Shown here: one piece after another, positions 51,190 to 60,770 of the stretch
How positions within the stretch are numbered: position 1 is the first letter of the stretch
Layout: the number at the start of each line of letters is the position of its first letter
Source of the DNA: an uncultured Aquimarina sp.
GTDB taxonomy: Bacteria > Bacteroidota > Bacteroidia > Flavobacteriales > Flavobacteriaceae
Length of the DNA stretch: 64,000 nt
NCBI RefSeq assembly: GCF_947496855.1
Contig: NZ_CANMED010000006.1
Coordinates: 186,001-250,000, forward strand
Direction: 5' to 3'
Notes under the pieces: generated by a model
Told to the model about the DNA's origin: nothing
Database searches by the model: none
What the model saw: the letters and a program-made list of their open reading frames with translations, nothing else
Position numbers and translations under genes: made by a program

Positions 51190-52347
51190 TTAATCTAACC
51201 AAGATTTATGGTAATCTTCATCGGCTATTTTCATCGCCTCTTTAGTTACCATAAGTGGCTTGAAAGTATCAACCATTACAGCCAGTTCGTCTGTTTTGGT
51301 TTTACCAATACTTCTTTCTACAGCTCCAGGATGTGGTCCATGAGGAATGCCGGCTGGATGTAAGGAAATATGACCTGCATCAATATCGTTTCTGCTCATA
51401 AAATCACCATCTACATAATAGAGTACTTCATCGCTATCGATATTGCTATGATTGTAAGGAGCCGGAATACTCTCAGGATGATAATCATATAGTCTTGGAA
51501 CAAATGAACAAACTACAAATGCATCTGTTTCAAAAGTTTGATGTACCGGAGGTGGTTGATGTATTCTTCCTGTAATTGGTTCAAAGTCATGAATTGAGAA
51601 TGCATAAGGAAAGCTGTATCCATCATAACCTACCACATCAAAAGGATGTGTAGCATAGATCATATCAAAGATCTCATCTTGTTTTTTTACTTTGATTAAG
51701 AAATCTCCTTTTTCATCATTATTTTCTAATTCATAAGGTGCTCTTAGATCTCGTTCACAAAAAGGTGAATGCTCTAGCAATTGTCCGAACCAGTTTCTAT
51801 ATCTTTTTGGTGTATAAATAGGTCTTCTGGATTCTACAATAAATAAACGATTATCTGTGGTATCAAAATCTAATTTATAGATGGTGCCTCTTGGTATTAA
51901 AATATAGTCTCCATATTTGAAGTCCAGATTTCCTAAGTGACTTCTAAATTTACCACTTCCGCGATGTATAAAAATTAATTCATCTGCATCGGTGTTCTTA
52001 TAAAAATACCCTGAAGTAGATTCCTGAGGAGCAGATAAAATAATGCTTACATCACTATTGGTTAACACATTTTTTCTACTCTTTAAATAATCTTTCTCCG
52101 GCTTCACTTTAAAACCGTGAAGGCGGTAGGATTTAATATTGTTATTAATTGCAATTTCTGGAGCGACACTGTAACTTCCTTTAATTTCTTTTAATTGGGT
52201 AGGACGATGGTTGTGGTATGAATTGGTTGACATTCCATCAAAACCAATGGTTCCGAATAATTGTTCATAATACAGATTTCCGTCAGGTTTTCTGAATATA
52301 GTATGACGCTTAGGAGGTATTTTACCTAAAGAATGATAAAAAGGCAT
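51190..52347 (-). CDS. hmgA: Homogentisate 1,2-dioxygenase
   Basis: HmgA opens the ring of homogentisate, the step after HppD. The 385-residue protein is a cupin-type enzyme: VIEGGDYI-like core (DYILIPRGTIYKLD), and iron-binding residues in SLHPAGIPHGPHPGAVE. It is shorter than the human enzyme (about 445) but typical of the bacterial short form. Fumarylacetoacetase is not in this window. The gap to hppD is 159 bases. Confidence 0.94.
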   Translation of the reverse strand: MPFYHSLGKIPPKRHTIFRKPDGNLYYEQLFGTIGFDGMSTNSYHNHRPTQLKEIKGSYSVAPEIAINNNIKSYRLHGFKVKPEKDYLKSRKNVLTNSDVSIILSAPQESTSGYFYKNTDADELIFIHRGSGKFRSHLGNLDFKYGDYILIPRGTIYKLDFDTTDNRLFIVESRRPIYTPKRYRNWFGQLLEHSPFCERDLRAPYELENNDEKGDFLIKVKKQDEIFDMIYATHPFDVVGYDGYSFPYAFSIHDFEPITGRIHQPPPVHQTFETDAFVVCSFVPRLYDYHPESIPAPYNHSNIDSDEVLYYVDGDFMSRNDIDAGHISLHPAGIPHGPHPGAVERSIGKTKTDELAVMVDTFKPLMVTKEAMKIADEDYHKSWLD

Positions 52348-52531
52348 GATTTTTAAAGATTATGGTGTTAACTATTAGGTTTTTTAAAAAAAGTAATGCA
52401 ATAGTAAACTCCTACCTTATTCCGGATTTCGTTTGATAAGGTAGTGTAGTAGCAATAATAAATCCTGCCAGTACAAGCTCATAATAATACAAATATCGTA
52501 AATATTTCGATCTTTTTAATAGTAAAACTTT

Positions 52532-54817
52532 TTAAAACCAAAAACCAACGCTAAAAAACCATTCTCCTTCCTTTTGTTCGGGAGAATATGAATATTTTAC
52601 TTGCACAGGTCCGGCAAAAGTTTCCAAACCATATCCAAGCGCATATCCAGAATATTCTGGAGATTCTAACCATCCACCATTTTCAAATAATCTGTTGCCT
52701 ACATTAGCATAATTTGCCGCAAGATTGATATGGTTTTTTGGAAATATTTCATAATCTAAAGTGATAGCTGCTTTTGCAAAACTATCTCCTACAATACTTA
52801 AAAAATCGTACCCATAAAAGGGAATGTTGTTATTGATCATTTTTGCACCAAAACCGCCAACAAAAAAATTAAGACTTCTAACGTTTTGTTCCTCCCAGCG
52901 GTTACCTGCACTTAACCCTAGATTAACTGAAGTTTTATCAAAAATCTTAAAAGCGTATCCAAAATCAGCCTTTGCAATAACAAAATTGCTGTTTTCACTA
53001 TTAGGGTTATTGTCAAACAAATAATAATTAACATTTCCATCAAAGAAAAATCCGGAAGATGGGAAATATTTATTATTGTAGCTATCAAATTTTAAATAAG
53101 AAAAGGCACTCCAGTAATTACTGTTATCAAAAACAACTCTCGGGAGTTGATCTTCATCTTCTCCAATAGTTTCAGAAATAAGTCGGAATCTTCTATATTC
53201 TGCACCAAGACCTAAAGAAAAAGTTTGATTCAATAAAGTTTCTAGATAGAACTGAGTTTTAAAATCCAAATAATCCAGATTAATTTTATTGACTTCTATA
53301 TCTGGTAAACTAAAATCTTCTCTGACTAGCTCATATTGTACATTTCTATTGAAACGATTGAGGCTGTTTTTTAGACCAATACTCCAGTAGAAACCTTTGT
53401 CTATATAATAGTCCAAATTATACCTGATATTGTCTCCCAATGCTACATCGAATGAAAGCACATCGTTATTGAAGAGTAAGCTTTTTTTTGTGAAATTTAC
53501 TAATGCAGCTGTTTTGTATAGGTCATCATAATGAAGTGCTAGGCGCAATAACATAGTATTTTCTGATTCTTTAAGGTTAAGAACCAGTTCTTTTCCAAAC
53601 TTCTTATCTACTAATCGATGACTTACCCTATCAAAATTACCAGTAGCAGATAAGTTATTAATTCCTTCATAGAGCTTTTTATAGGTGGTGGTTTTTGGGT
53701 TGTTTAGTTTTAGCTTTAATTTCCCCTTTACATAGGATCTTGTGTATCTCTGATTACCCGAAATAACTAAGCTATTGACAAGAAGTGTATCAGAGTTTTT
53801 AGAAACTTTAACGAATGGTTTTGGAGTTTTTTGGCGTCTTTTTATTTCTCTTAATTTTTCATAATTAGCGAATGCGGCTTTTTCTCCATTAGCAATTATT
53901 TTATCGGCCTGATCAAAAGATATTAATGAAAATTCCGAAATAGATGGTTTTATATACACATCAGTCTCAGGCATTTTGGTTTTCATCGCTTTAATAGTCC
54001 TGAAATTACTTATCTGTAACATGATGTTGGTTACAGAATTTAATTGATTTTTTGGTATCAAACTGTCTTGCACATCAATTCCGATTACGATTTCAGCTCC
54101 TTTTTTACGAATTTCTTCTATTGGATAATTGTTAGCAACACCTCCGTCGGTCATTAAAATACCATCTAATTCGATTGGACTAAAAATAGAAGGTAGTGCA
54201 CCACTCGCAGAGACAGCTTCAGGTAAGTATCCCTTATCTAATAAGATTTGTTCCCCAGTAGCTATATTGGTAGACATGCAGAAAAAAGGAATAGGAAGCT
54301 TGCTGAAATCACTAACCTCGTGAACGTGAGAAGTTAATCGTGCAAATTCGTTAAAAAAATTTTGACCTTTTGATAATCCTTGTGGGAGTCCTATTTTGAA
54401 ATCATCAAAAGGAAGTGTAAGTGCATATTTTTCAGAGTCCTCGCGTTCATAAAAAGTTTTAGCTTTTCTTGGTAAATCATCTTGTATAAGGACATCAAAA
54501 TCTACAGCTCTGAAAATAGAATCTAGTTCTTTTGCAGTATATCCGGACGCATATAGAGAGCCTATTATTGCCCCCATACTTGTTCCTCCTATATAATCTA
54601 TTCTAATTCCAGCTTCTTCAATAATTTTTAAAGCGCCAATATGTGCCAATCCTTTAGCTCCACCGCCACTTAAAACTAGCCCAACTTTGACATCTTGATC
54701 TTCCAGGTTTTTATGTGTTTCGAGGATATCGATATTTTGAGAAGATCCAGTTTTGGACGCAAAAAGTACCACCACCAATAACAGTATTTTTAGAACTTTA
54801 TATGAGGTAGATTGCAT
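52532..54817 (-). CDS. Patatin-like phospholipase fused to a BamA-type beta-barrel
   Basis: The ATG at 54817 (MQSTSYKVLKILLLVVVLFA) gives a signal peptide and leaves seven bases after the uvrC stop; an ATG at 54880 would overlap uvrC. The 761-residue protein has a patatin domain with oxyanion loop GGGAKG (51-56), Ser80 in GGTSMG and the dyad Asp in TDGGVANN, then a POTRA-like region (near 340-420) and a C-terminal surface-antigen barrel ending in an aromatic VGFWF. It resembles type Vd autotransporters such as PlpD. Confidence 0.92.
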   Translation of the reverse strand: MQSTSYKVLKILLLVVVLFASKTGSSQNIDILETHKNLEDQDVKVGLVLSGGGAKGLAHIGALKIIEEAGIRIDYIGGTSMGAIIGSLYASGYTAKELDSIFRAVDFDVLIQDDLPRKAKTFYEREDSEKYALTLPFDDFKIGLPQGLSKGQNFFNEFARLTSHVHEVSDFSKLPIPFFCMSTNIATGEQILLDKGYLPEAVSASGALPSIFSPIELDGILMTDGGVANNYPIEEIRKKGAEIVIGIDVQDSLIPKNQLNSVTNIMLQISNFRTIKAMKTKMPETDVYIKPSISEFSLISFDQADKIIANGEKAAFANYEKLREIKRRQKTPKPFVKVSKNSDTLLVNSLVISGNQRYTRSYVKGKLKLKLNNPKTTTYKKLYEGINNLSATGNFDRVSHRLVDKKFGKELVLNLKESENTMLLRLALHYDDLYKTAALVNFTKKSLLFNNDVLSFDVALGDNIRYNLDYYIDKGFYWSIGLKNSLNRFNRNVQYELVREDFSLPDIEVNKINLDYLDFKTQFYLETLLNQTFSLGLGAEYRRFRLISETIGEDEDQLPRVVFDNSNYWSAFSYLKFDSYNNKYFPSSGFFFDGNVNYYLFDNNPNSENSNFVIAKADFGYAFKIFDKTSVNLGLSAGNRWEEQNVRSLNFFVGGFGAKMINNNIPFYGYDFLSIVGDSFAKAAITLDYEIFPKNHINLAANYANVGNRLFENGGWLESPEYSGYALGYGLETFAGPVQVKYSYSPEQKEGEWFFSVGFWF

Positions 54818-54824
54818 AAGAAAT

Positions 54825-56624
54825 TTATTCTTTTTTAGAAAGATAGTAATTATACACTTTGGTTGCGCGCGAATCTCCAACTACTTCTGCAAGTTCTTTT
54901 TTGGTTGCTTGACTAATTCTTTTTACTGACCTAAAATGTTTCAATAATTCTACAACTGTTTTTTCCCCTATCCCAGGAATTGTATCCAGCTCTGTATCTA
55001 GTGCGGCCTTACTTCTTTTTTGCCTATGAAAGGTAATACCAAAACGATGCGCTTCGTTTCTAAGATGTTGTATTATTTTTAGCGATTCTGATTTTTTATC
55101 TAAATATAAAGGTATTGAATCTCCGGGATAGTAGATTTCTTCTAGTCGTTTTGCTATTCCAATAATAGTTATTTTTCCTCTTAAATTAAGATCATCTAAA
55201 GCTTTCAATCCAGAAGAAAGTTGACCTTTTCCTCCATCTACAATTACCAATTGAGGTAGTGGTTGTTCTTCATCTAATAATCGTTTATATCTACGATATA
55301 CAACTTCTTCCATAGAAGCAAAATCGTTTGCCCCTTCTACAGTTTTAATATTGAATTTTCTATATTCTTTTTTGCTTGGTTTACCATTTTTAAAGACTAC
55401 GCAAGCTGCCACTGGATTAGTTCCTTGTATGTTAGAGTTGTCAAAACACTCTATATGTATTGGCTCTTCCGGTAGTCTCAGGTCTTTTTTCATCTGAGCC
55501 ATTAACCTTTTTACATGTCTATCAGGATCAATAATTTTGATTTGTTTGAATCGTTCCTGACGGAAGTATTTTGCATTTCGTAACGATAAGTCTACGATTT
55601 TCTTTTTATCTCCTAGTTGTGGGATTGTAATTTTCAGGTCTTCACCGACATCAACCTTAATCGGAACAAATATTTCTTTGGATCTTGAACCGAATCGTCG
55701 TCGTAATTCTATAATTGCCAACTCTAGTAATTCTTTATCTGTTTCTTCTAGTTTCTTTTTAATTTCTGTGGTGTGGGATCGTATAATGGCACCATAAGAA
55801 AGCTGAAGAAAATTAACATAGCCATATGATTCATCAGAAAATATAGAAAATACATCTACGTTACTTATTTTAGGATTAACCACAGTAGACTTCGCTTGAT
55901 ATTTTTCTAATACTTCAATTTTTTCTTTTATACGTTGTGCATCCTCAAACTCCATTTTTTGAGCGTGATCAGCCATTTGCTTTCGAAATCTATTAAGAGA
56001 ATCCTTAAAATTACCTTTTACAATTTGGCGGATTGCTTCTATGTTTTGACGATATTCTTGCTCTTCTTGTAAACCCTCACAACCTCCTTTACAATTACCT
56101 AAATGATATTCTAGGCAAACTTTATATTTACTACTATCTATTTTTTGTTGTGATAAATCATAGTTACAAGTTCTTAGTTGGTATAAACCTTTGATAAGAT
56201 CCAGAAGGGTGTTTACTGTTTTAAAATTGGTATATGGCCCAAAGTATTCAGAGCCATCTTTTATTAAAGTGCGAGTAGGAAAAACTCTAGGAAAGCGTTC
56301 TTTCTTAATACAAATCCAAGGATATGTTTTATCATCCTTAAGCATGACATTAAAACGTGGTTGATGCTTCTTAATAAGATTGTTTTCTAATAGTAATGCA
56401 TCTGTTTCTGTTTCAACTACTATATGTTTTATGGAGTTGATTTTTTTAACCAACACTTTAGTCTTATAGTTATCGTGGTTTTTTGTAAAATATGAAGTAA
56501 CTCTTTTTTTAAGGTTTTTGGCTTTACCTACATAAAGTAACTTGTCGTCTTTATCGTAATATTGATAGACTCCGGGACCTGTCGGTAATGTTTTAAGTTG
56601 TATATCTAATGAAGGCTTCTGCAT
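54825..56624 (-). CDS. uvrC: Excinuclease ABC subunit C
   Basis: UvrC makes both incisions in nucleotide excision repair. The 599-residue protein has the N-terminal GIY-YIG nuclease (PGVYQYYDKDDKLLYVGKAKNLKKRV), a cysteine-containing middle, a UVR motif, the RNase H-like C-terminal nuclease (IECFDNSNIQGTNPVA and IVDGGKGQL) and two helix-hairpin-helix motifs (LDTIPGIGEKTVVELLKHF). Length is normal. The patatin gene follows it closely. Confidence 0.97.
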   Translation of the reverse strand: MQKPSLDIQLKTLPTGPGVYQYYDKDDKLLYVGKAKNLKKRVTSYFTKNHDNYKTKVLVKKINSIKHIVVETETDALLLENNLIKKHQPRFNVMLKDDKTYPWICIKKERFPRVFPTRTLIKDGSEYFGPYTNFKTVNTLLDLIKGLYQLRTCNYDLSQQKIDSSKYKVCLEYHLGNCKGGCEGLQEEQEYRQNIEAIRQIVKGNFKDSLNRFRKQMADHAQKMEFEDAQRIKEKIEVLEKYQAKSTVVNPKISNVDVFSIFSDESYGYVNFLQLSYGAIIRSHTTEIKKKLEETDKELLELAIIELRRRFGSRSKEIFVPIKVDVGEDLKITIPQLGDKKKIVDLSLRNAKYFRQERFKQIKIIDPDRHVKRLMAQMKKDLRLPEEPIHIECFDNSNIQGTNPVAACVVFKNGKPSKKEYRKFNIKTVEGANDFASMEEVVYRRYKRLLDEEQPLPQLVIVDGGKGQLSSGLKALDDLNLRGKITIIGIAKRLEEIYYPGDSIPLYLDKKSESLKIIQHLRNEAHRFGITFHRQKRSKAALDTELDTIPGIGEKTVVELLKHFRSVKRISQATKKELAEVVGDSRATKVYNYYLSKKE

Positions 56625-56699
56625 AATCTAAGTGTAAATTTAGTGCTTTACGTGAATTATTGAATACACTTGACTTGAATATTATGTTAAAAACAGAAA

Positions 56700-57224
56700 A
56701 TGAATTTAACTATTAAAAAGTATTCTAGTGTAGAATGCATCTGGTTTTTTTATTACTTTAGTAGCTATATTTTTAAAGATATTTTTTTGAAAGATCAAAA
56801 AAAAATAATTGGTAGAACAGATAAGGTGGACTTCCCACTTTTGGATTTACAGGGTATTGATGCAAAAGTCGATACTGGAGCGTATACTTCTTCAATACAT
56901 TGTAAAGAAATAAAAGAAGTAGGTCAGATTTTGGAATGTCGATTTCTTGACCCTACTCATCCCGAATATAATGGTAAAAAATTTACTTTTAAGAACTATG
57001 ATATTACTGCTGTTAAGAGTAGTAATGGAAAAGTAGAGGTGAGGTACGCTATTAGAACAAAAATCACACTTTTTAATAAAACTAATTCTATAACATTAAC
57101 ACTGTCTTCTCGTGATGATATGCGTTTTCCTTTATTGATTGGACGTAAATTTCTTAGCGGAAAATTTTTGGTAGACCCTCAACTTGAAGACCAATCTTAT
57201 AATTTAAAACCTAATGAATATTAA
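56700..57224 (+). CDS. Retropepsin-like putative ATP-dependent zinc protease
   Basis: The 174-residue protein carries the RimK-associated retropepsin-like domain (zinc protease family PF05618): GRTDKVDFPLLDLQGIDAKVDTGAYTSS-type start with DTGA (the motif VDTGAYTSSIH), and MRFPLLIGRKFL near the end. The first 29 residues are hydrophobic and unlike the family. A TTG at 56787 would give a 145-residue protein of typical length and may be the true start. It overlaps rimK by 11 bases. Whether it is really a protease is not established. Confidence 0.85.
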   Translation: MNLTIKKYSSVECIWFFYYFSSYIFKDIFLKDQKKIIGRTDKVDFPLLDLQGIDAKVDTGAYTSSIHCKEIKEVGQILECRFLDPTHPEYNGKKFTFKNYDITAVKSSNGKVEVRYAIRTKITLFNKTNSITLTLSSRDDMRFPLLIGRKFLSGKFLVDPQLEDQSYNLKPNEY

Positions 57225-58086
57225 AATTTTGTCGCGCAGTGCGAGTTTATACTCTACTGATGCCTTGGTACAAGCAGCAGTAAAGCGTAAACATAATGTG
57301 CAAGTAATAGATCCGCTAAACTGTGATATTGTTATTGAAAAAAAGAAACCTGAAATTTATTATAAAGGAAAAAAATTGGATCATGTAGATGCAGTAATTC
57401 CTAGAATTGGTTCTTCTATTACTTTTTATGGTACAGCTGTGGTGAGACAGTTCGAGATGATGAATGTATTTACTACAGTTCAATCCCAAGCATTAGTTAA
57501 TTCTAGAGATAAATTGAGAAGTTTACAGATTTTGTCAAAAGCAGGATTAGGATTGCCTAAAACGGTATTCACCAATTATTCAAAAGATGTTTCTGAAGTT
57601 ATTTCACATGTTGGAGGTGCTCCACTTATCATAAAACTACTAGAAGGTACACAAGGTTTAGGTGTGGTTTTAGCAGAGACAAAGACAGCAGCGGAATCTG
57701 TATTAGAAGCTTTTAACGGATTACAAGCCAGAGTAATTGTTCAGGAATATATAAAAGAGGCTAAAGGAGCAGATATTAGAGCTTTGGTAGTAGACGGGCA
57801 AGTCGTTGGAGCTATGAAAAGACAAGGGAAAGAAGGTGAGTTCCGATCGAATTTACATAGAGGGGGTAGTGCTCAGATTATTGAATTATCAGATGAAGAA
57901 GAGAACGCCGCAATAAAAGCTGTTAAGTCGCTAAAATTAGGAGTGGCTGGAGTCGATATGCTGCAAAGTGAAAGAGGGCCGCTTATATTAGAAGTGAACT
58001 CATCACCTGGTTTGGAAGGAATTCAAACTGCGACGGGAAAGGATATTGCGAAATCAATTATTCGTTTTATCGAAAGAAGCTTATAA
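57214..58086 (+). CDS. rimK: RimK family ATP-grasp alpha-L-glutamate ligase
   Basis: The 290-residue protein is an ATP-grasp ligase related to RimK, which adds glutamates to ribosomal protein S6. Visible motifs are DAVIPRIGSSITFYG, the ATP loop LLEGTQGLGVVLAE, VQEYIKEAKGADIRALVV and the metal-binding LEVNSSPGLEGI. It sits between the retropepsin-like gene and the AstE-like gene, a triad that recurs in other bacteria. The acceptor substrate here could be S6 or a peptide. Confidence 0.93.
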   Translation: MNIKILSRSASLYSTDALVQAAVKRKHNVQVIDPLNCDIVIEKKKPEIYYKGKKLDHVDAVIPRIGSSITFYGTAVVRQFEMMNVFTTVQSQALVNSRDKLRSLQILSKAGLGLPKTVFTNYSKDVSEVISHVGGAPLIIKLLEGTQGLGVVLAETKTAAESVLEAFNGLQARVIVQEYIKEAKGADIRALVVDGQVVGAMKRQGKEGEFRSNLHRGGSAQIIELSDEEENAAIKAVKSLKLGVAGVDMLQSERGPLILEVNSSPGLEGIQTATGKDIAKSIIRFIERSL

Positions 58087-58092
58087 AATAAT

Positions 58093-59082
58093 ATGATAGA
58101 GACTGGAGAAAAAGATGTCCTAAGTATTTTAGGGGAAGACATTCCACTTGGTTCAAGTCGAACGATAAATTTTAACATTGCGAATCTATATACTTCTACA
58201 AAAGTAGAAATTCCTATTATTATAGAGCGATCAAAAAAACCAGGACCAACAATATTAATTACAGCAGGAATTCACGGAGATGAAATTAATGGAGTAGAAG
58301 TGGTTCGTCAGATTATAGCTAAAAAAATAAACAAACCTGCAAAAGGAACTATTGTTTGTATTCCTGTTCTTAATGTATTTGGTTTTTTAAGTATGAATAG
58401 ATTTTTTCCAGATGGTAGAGATTTAAATAGAGTATTTCCAGGAACAAAAAGTGGTTCATTAGCTAGTCGTTTTGCATATCAGTTTGTTAACGAAATTTTA
58501 CCAGTAGCAGATTTTTGTTTGGATTTTCATACAGGAGGAGCCAGTAGATTTAATGCGCCACATATTCGTGTGGATAGCAAGAATGAAAAATTGTTGGAAT
58601 TTGCAAAGATATTTAATGCTCCATTCACAATGTTTTCTAAGAATCTGGATGGTTCTTATCGCGCTACTTGTGCCAAAAAAGAGATTGATATTTTATTATT
58701 TGAAGGAGGAAAATCACAAAATAGTAATAGAGATATTGCTAGAGAGGGTGTACATGGTACGATGAGAATATTAGATCATTTGGATATGTTGCATCCTTCT
58801 TTCACAATCCCAGAAATCAAAACAGAAACTATATTTATAAAAAAAAGCTCTTGGTTACGTGCAAAATATAGTGGATTATTACATATTAAAATCCCGTATG
58901 GGAAACATGTTGAAAAGGGAGAACATCTAGCTACAATAACTGATCCTTATGGGAAAATGAGACACGTAGTAAAAGCTACTAATGAGGGATATATTATCAA
59001 TGTCAATGAAGCACCAATAGTTTACAAAGGAGATGCAATTTTTCATATTACAACAGTTTTAGGAGATGAAAAATCTGAGTAA
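58093..59082 (+). CDS. Succinylglutamate desuccinylase/aspartoacylase family protein
   Basis: The 329-residue protein is an AstE/AspA-type zinc hydrolase of the M14 clan: ligands His and Glu in TAGIHGDEINGVE and a second His in DFCLDFHTGG. The arginine catabolic genes that accompany true astE are absent. It follows rimK by six bases, so it may remove an acyl or glutamyl group from what RimK makes. Overlaps the next gene by 17 bases. Confidence 0.92.
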   Translation: MIETGEKDVLSILGEDIPLGSSRTINFNIANLYTSTKVEIPIIIERSKKPGPTILITAGIHGDEINGVEVVRQIIAKKINKPAKGTIVCIPVLNVFGFLSMNRFFPDGRDLNRVFPGTKSGSLASRFAYQFVNEILPVADFCLDFHTGGASRFNAPHIRVDSKNEKLLEFAKIFNAPFTMFSKNLDGSYRATCAKKEIDILLFEGGKSQNSNRDIAREGVHGTMRILDHLDMLHPSFTIPEIKTETIFIKKSSWLRAKYSGLLHIKIPYGKHVEKGEHLATITDPYGKMRHVVKATNEGYIINVNEAPIVYKGDAIFHITTVLGDEKSE

Positions 59083-59641
59083 AAAAGACTTAAGAAAAAA
59101 ATATAAAGAACTACGTGATCAACTTGGAGCTGATGAAATCAATGATTTAAGCATGGATATAGCCAATAACTTGCTGAAATTGTCAATCTGGGAGAAATCC
59201 TTTTATCATAATTTTCTATCTATCCAAAGCCAAAAAGAAATTAATACAGAATTTATTCTTCATATTCTTCTAGGAAAGGATAAAAATGTAGTGGTGTCAA
59301 AAAGTAATTTTGATAATAATACCCTGGAACATATTTTGCTAACAGATGCTACGGTACTTAAAGTAAATTCTTGGGGTATTCCAGAACCCATTGATGGCAT
59401 CCCAATACCTGAATCTAAGATCGAGGTAGTTTTTGTTCCTTTATTAGCTTTTGATCAAAAAGGAAATCGTGTGGGTTATGGCAAAGGTTTTTATGATAAG
59501 TTTTTAGCTAAGTGTAATCCGGATACAATTAAAATCGGACTTTCTTTTTTTTCTCCAGAAAAAGAGATTAGCGGAATTTTACCAGCTGACATTCGACTTA
59601 ATTATTGTGTAACACCTTTAAATGTGTACACTTTTAACTGA
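59066..59641 (+). CDS. 5-formyltetrahydrofolate cyclo-ligase
   Basis: The enzyme converts 5-formyl-THF to 5,10-methenyl-THF with ATP. The 191-residue protein has an N-terminal basic helix (KKDLRKKYKELRDQL), the FVPLLAFDQKGNRVGYGKGFYDKFL signature in two parts (VPLLAFDQ and RVGYGKGFYDK) and normal length. It starts inside the AstE-like gene, so the four genes 56700-59641 form one operon. It may simply be carried along. Confidence 0.94.
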   Translation: MKNLSKKDLRKKYKELRDQLGADEINDLSMDIANNLLKLSIWEKSFYHNFLSIQSQKEINTEFILHILLGKDKNVVVSKSNFDNNTLEHILLTDATVLKVNSWGIPEPIDGIPIPESKIEVVFVPLLAFDQKGNRVGYGKGFYDKFLAKCNPDTIKIGLSFFSPEKEISGILPADIRLNYCVTPLNVYTFN

Positions 59642-59704
59642 TTGCAGACAATTTTTATTCTTAAGGGTAGTTATACCGTCTTAAGATTTTAATTTTACCC
59701 CATC

Positions 59705-60112
59705 ATGCCCCATAATTCAAAGAGTGTTTGCATCATTGATGATGACAATATGTACGTTAATTTAGTTAGTAAAATTATAGAGCTAAAAAAATTATCAGAA
59801 AAGGTTATCGTATTTAACAACGGTAAAGAAGCGTTAAACTTTTTTATTAAATCAACACAAGACAAGGAGGCAGAGGAGGATATTGTTCCTCAGGTTATAT
59901 TTCTTGACCTTAATATGCCCATTATGGATGGTTGGGAATTTCTAGAAGAATTCACAAAAATCAGGGATGAAATTAGTAAAAAAATAGACCTATATGTGGT
60001 AAGTTCCTCTATCGATACAAGAGATATTGATAGAGCAAAATCTATCAAAGTGGTATCTGATTATCTAACCAAACCGATTAAATTAGATGATTTTGAAAAG
60101 ATTTTTATTTAA
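59705..60112 (+). CDS. Single-domain response regulator (receiver only)
   Basis: The 135-residue protein is a lone receiver domain: acidic pocket at 12-14 (IIDDDN), phosphoacceptor Asp68 in VIFLDLNMPIMDG and the conserved Lys in LTKPIK. It has no output domain, so it acts by protein contact or as a phosphate sink. No kinase is adjacent. It lies 63 bases after the cyclo-ligase gene and converges with lspA. Confidence 0.93.
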   Translation: MPHNSKSVCIIDDDNMYVNLVSKIIELKKLSEKVIVFNNGKEALNFFIKSTQDKEAEEDIVPQVIFLDLNMPIMDGWEFLEEFTKIRDEISKKIDLYVVSSSIDTRDIDRAKSIKVVSDYLTKPIKLDDFEKIFI

Positions 60113-60116
60113 ATAA

Positions 60117-60728
60117 TTATACTTCTTCTTTCTTTGGAAAAGCTCTTTTATTAAAAACTAATAGTAAGAATACACCAATACTAATAGCAGAATCTGCAAC
60201 ATTAAATACAGGGTCAAAGAAGGAGAAATGTTTTCCACCCCAGAACGGAATCCATGCTGGTAAAATATCATCATAAAAAGTAAATTGGATCATATCTACA
60301 ACCTTCCCATAAAACACACTTTCATATCCACCGCCTTCTGGCAGAAATTCAGCTATTTGAGTCATAGTACTTGCATTAAAAATAACACCATAAAGTATTG
60401 AATCTATAATATTTCCAAAAGCTCCGGCAAAAATTAAAGCAATACAAAACGTAAGGATTCTGGAACTGTTTTTACGAACAGAATCATATAACCAATACCC
60501 AATACCGGTAATTGCAACCAATCTGAATAATGTAAGTACGAGTTTTCCATAATTTCCCGGAAGTTCAAACCCCCAAGCCATTCCTTTGTTTTCTACAAAT
60601 ACAATTCGGAACCAACTAAAAACCGGTGCTTCTTCGTGAAGTGTGAAGCTAGTTTTGATATATATTTTGGAAATCTGATCTATTAGCAGAACTAAGATTA
60701 TAACTAAAATAGACTTCTTCAAGGACAT
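60117..60728 (-). CDS. lspA: Lipoprotein signal peptidase (signal peptidase II)
   Basis: LspA cleaves signal peptides of diacylglyceryl-modified prolipoproteins in the inner membrane. The 203-residue protein has four membrane helices and the catalytic aspartates 109 in GNIIDSI and 179 in FNVADSAIS, with the NKGMAWG motif near 50. A loop of about 25 residues between helices 3 and 4 makes it longer than the E. coli form, as is common here. A -7 box lies 30 bases upstream. Confidence 0.96.
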   Translation of the reverse strand: MSLKKSILVIILVLLIDQISKIYIKTSFTLHEEAPVFSWFRIVFVENKGMAWGFELPGNYGKLVLTLFRLVAITGIGYWLYDSVRKNSSRILTFCIALIFAGAFGNIIDSILYGVIFNASTMTQIAEFLPEGGGYESVFYGKVVDMIQFTFYDDILPAWIPFWGGKHFSFFDPVFNVADSAISIGVFLLLVFNKRAFPKKEEV

Positions 60729-60757
60729 AAATTTCTCTTATTTCATACAGTGACGGA

Positions 60758-60765
60758 CAAAAATA
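60758..60765 (-). promoter_or_regulatory. Candidate -7 promoter box of lspA
   Basis: On the minus strand this reads TATTTTTG, matching TAnnTTTG, 30 bases before the ATG and within the last codons of the upstream gene's surroundings. Confidence 0.45.
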
Positions 60766-60770
60766 GTGTT

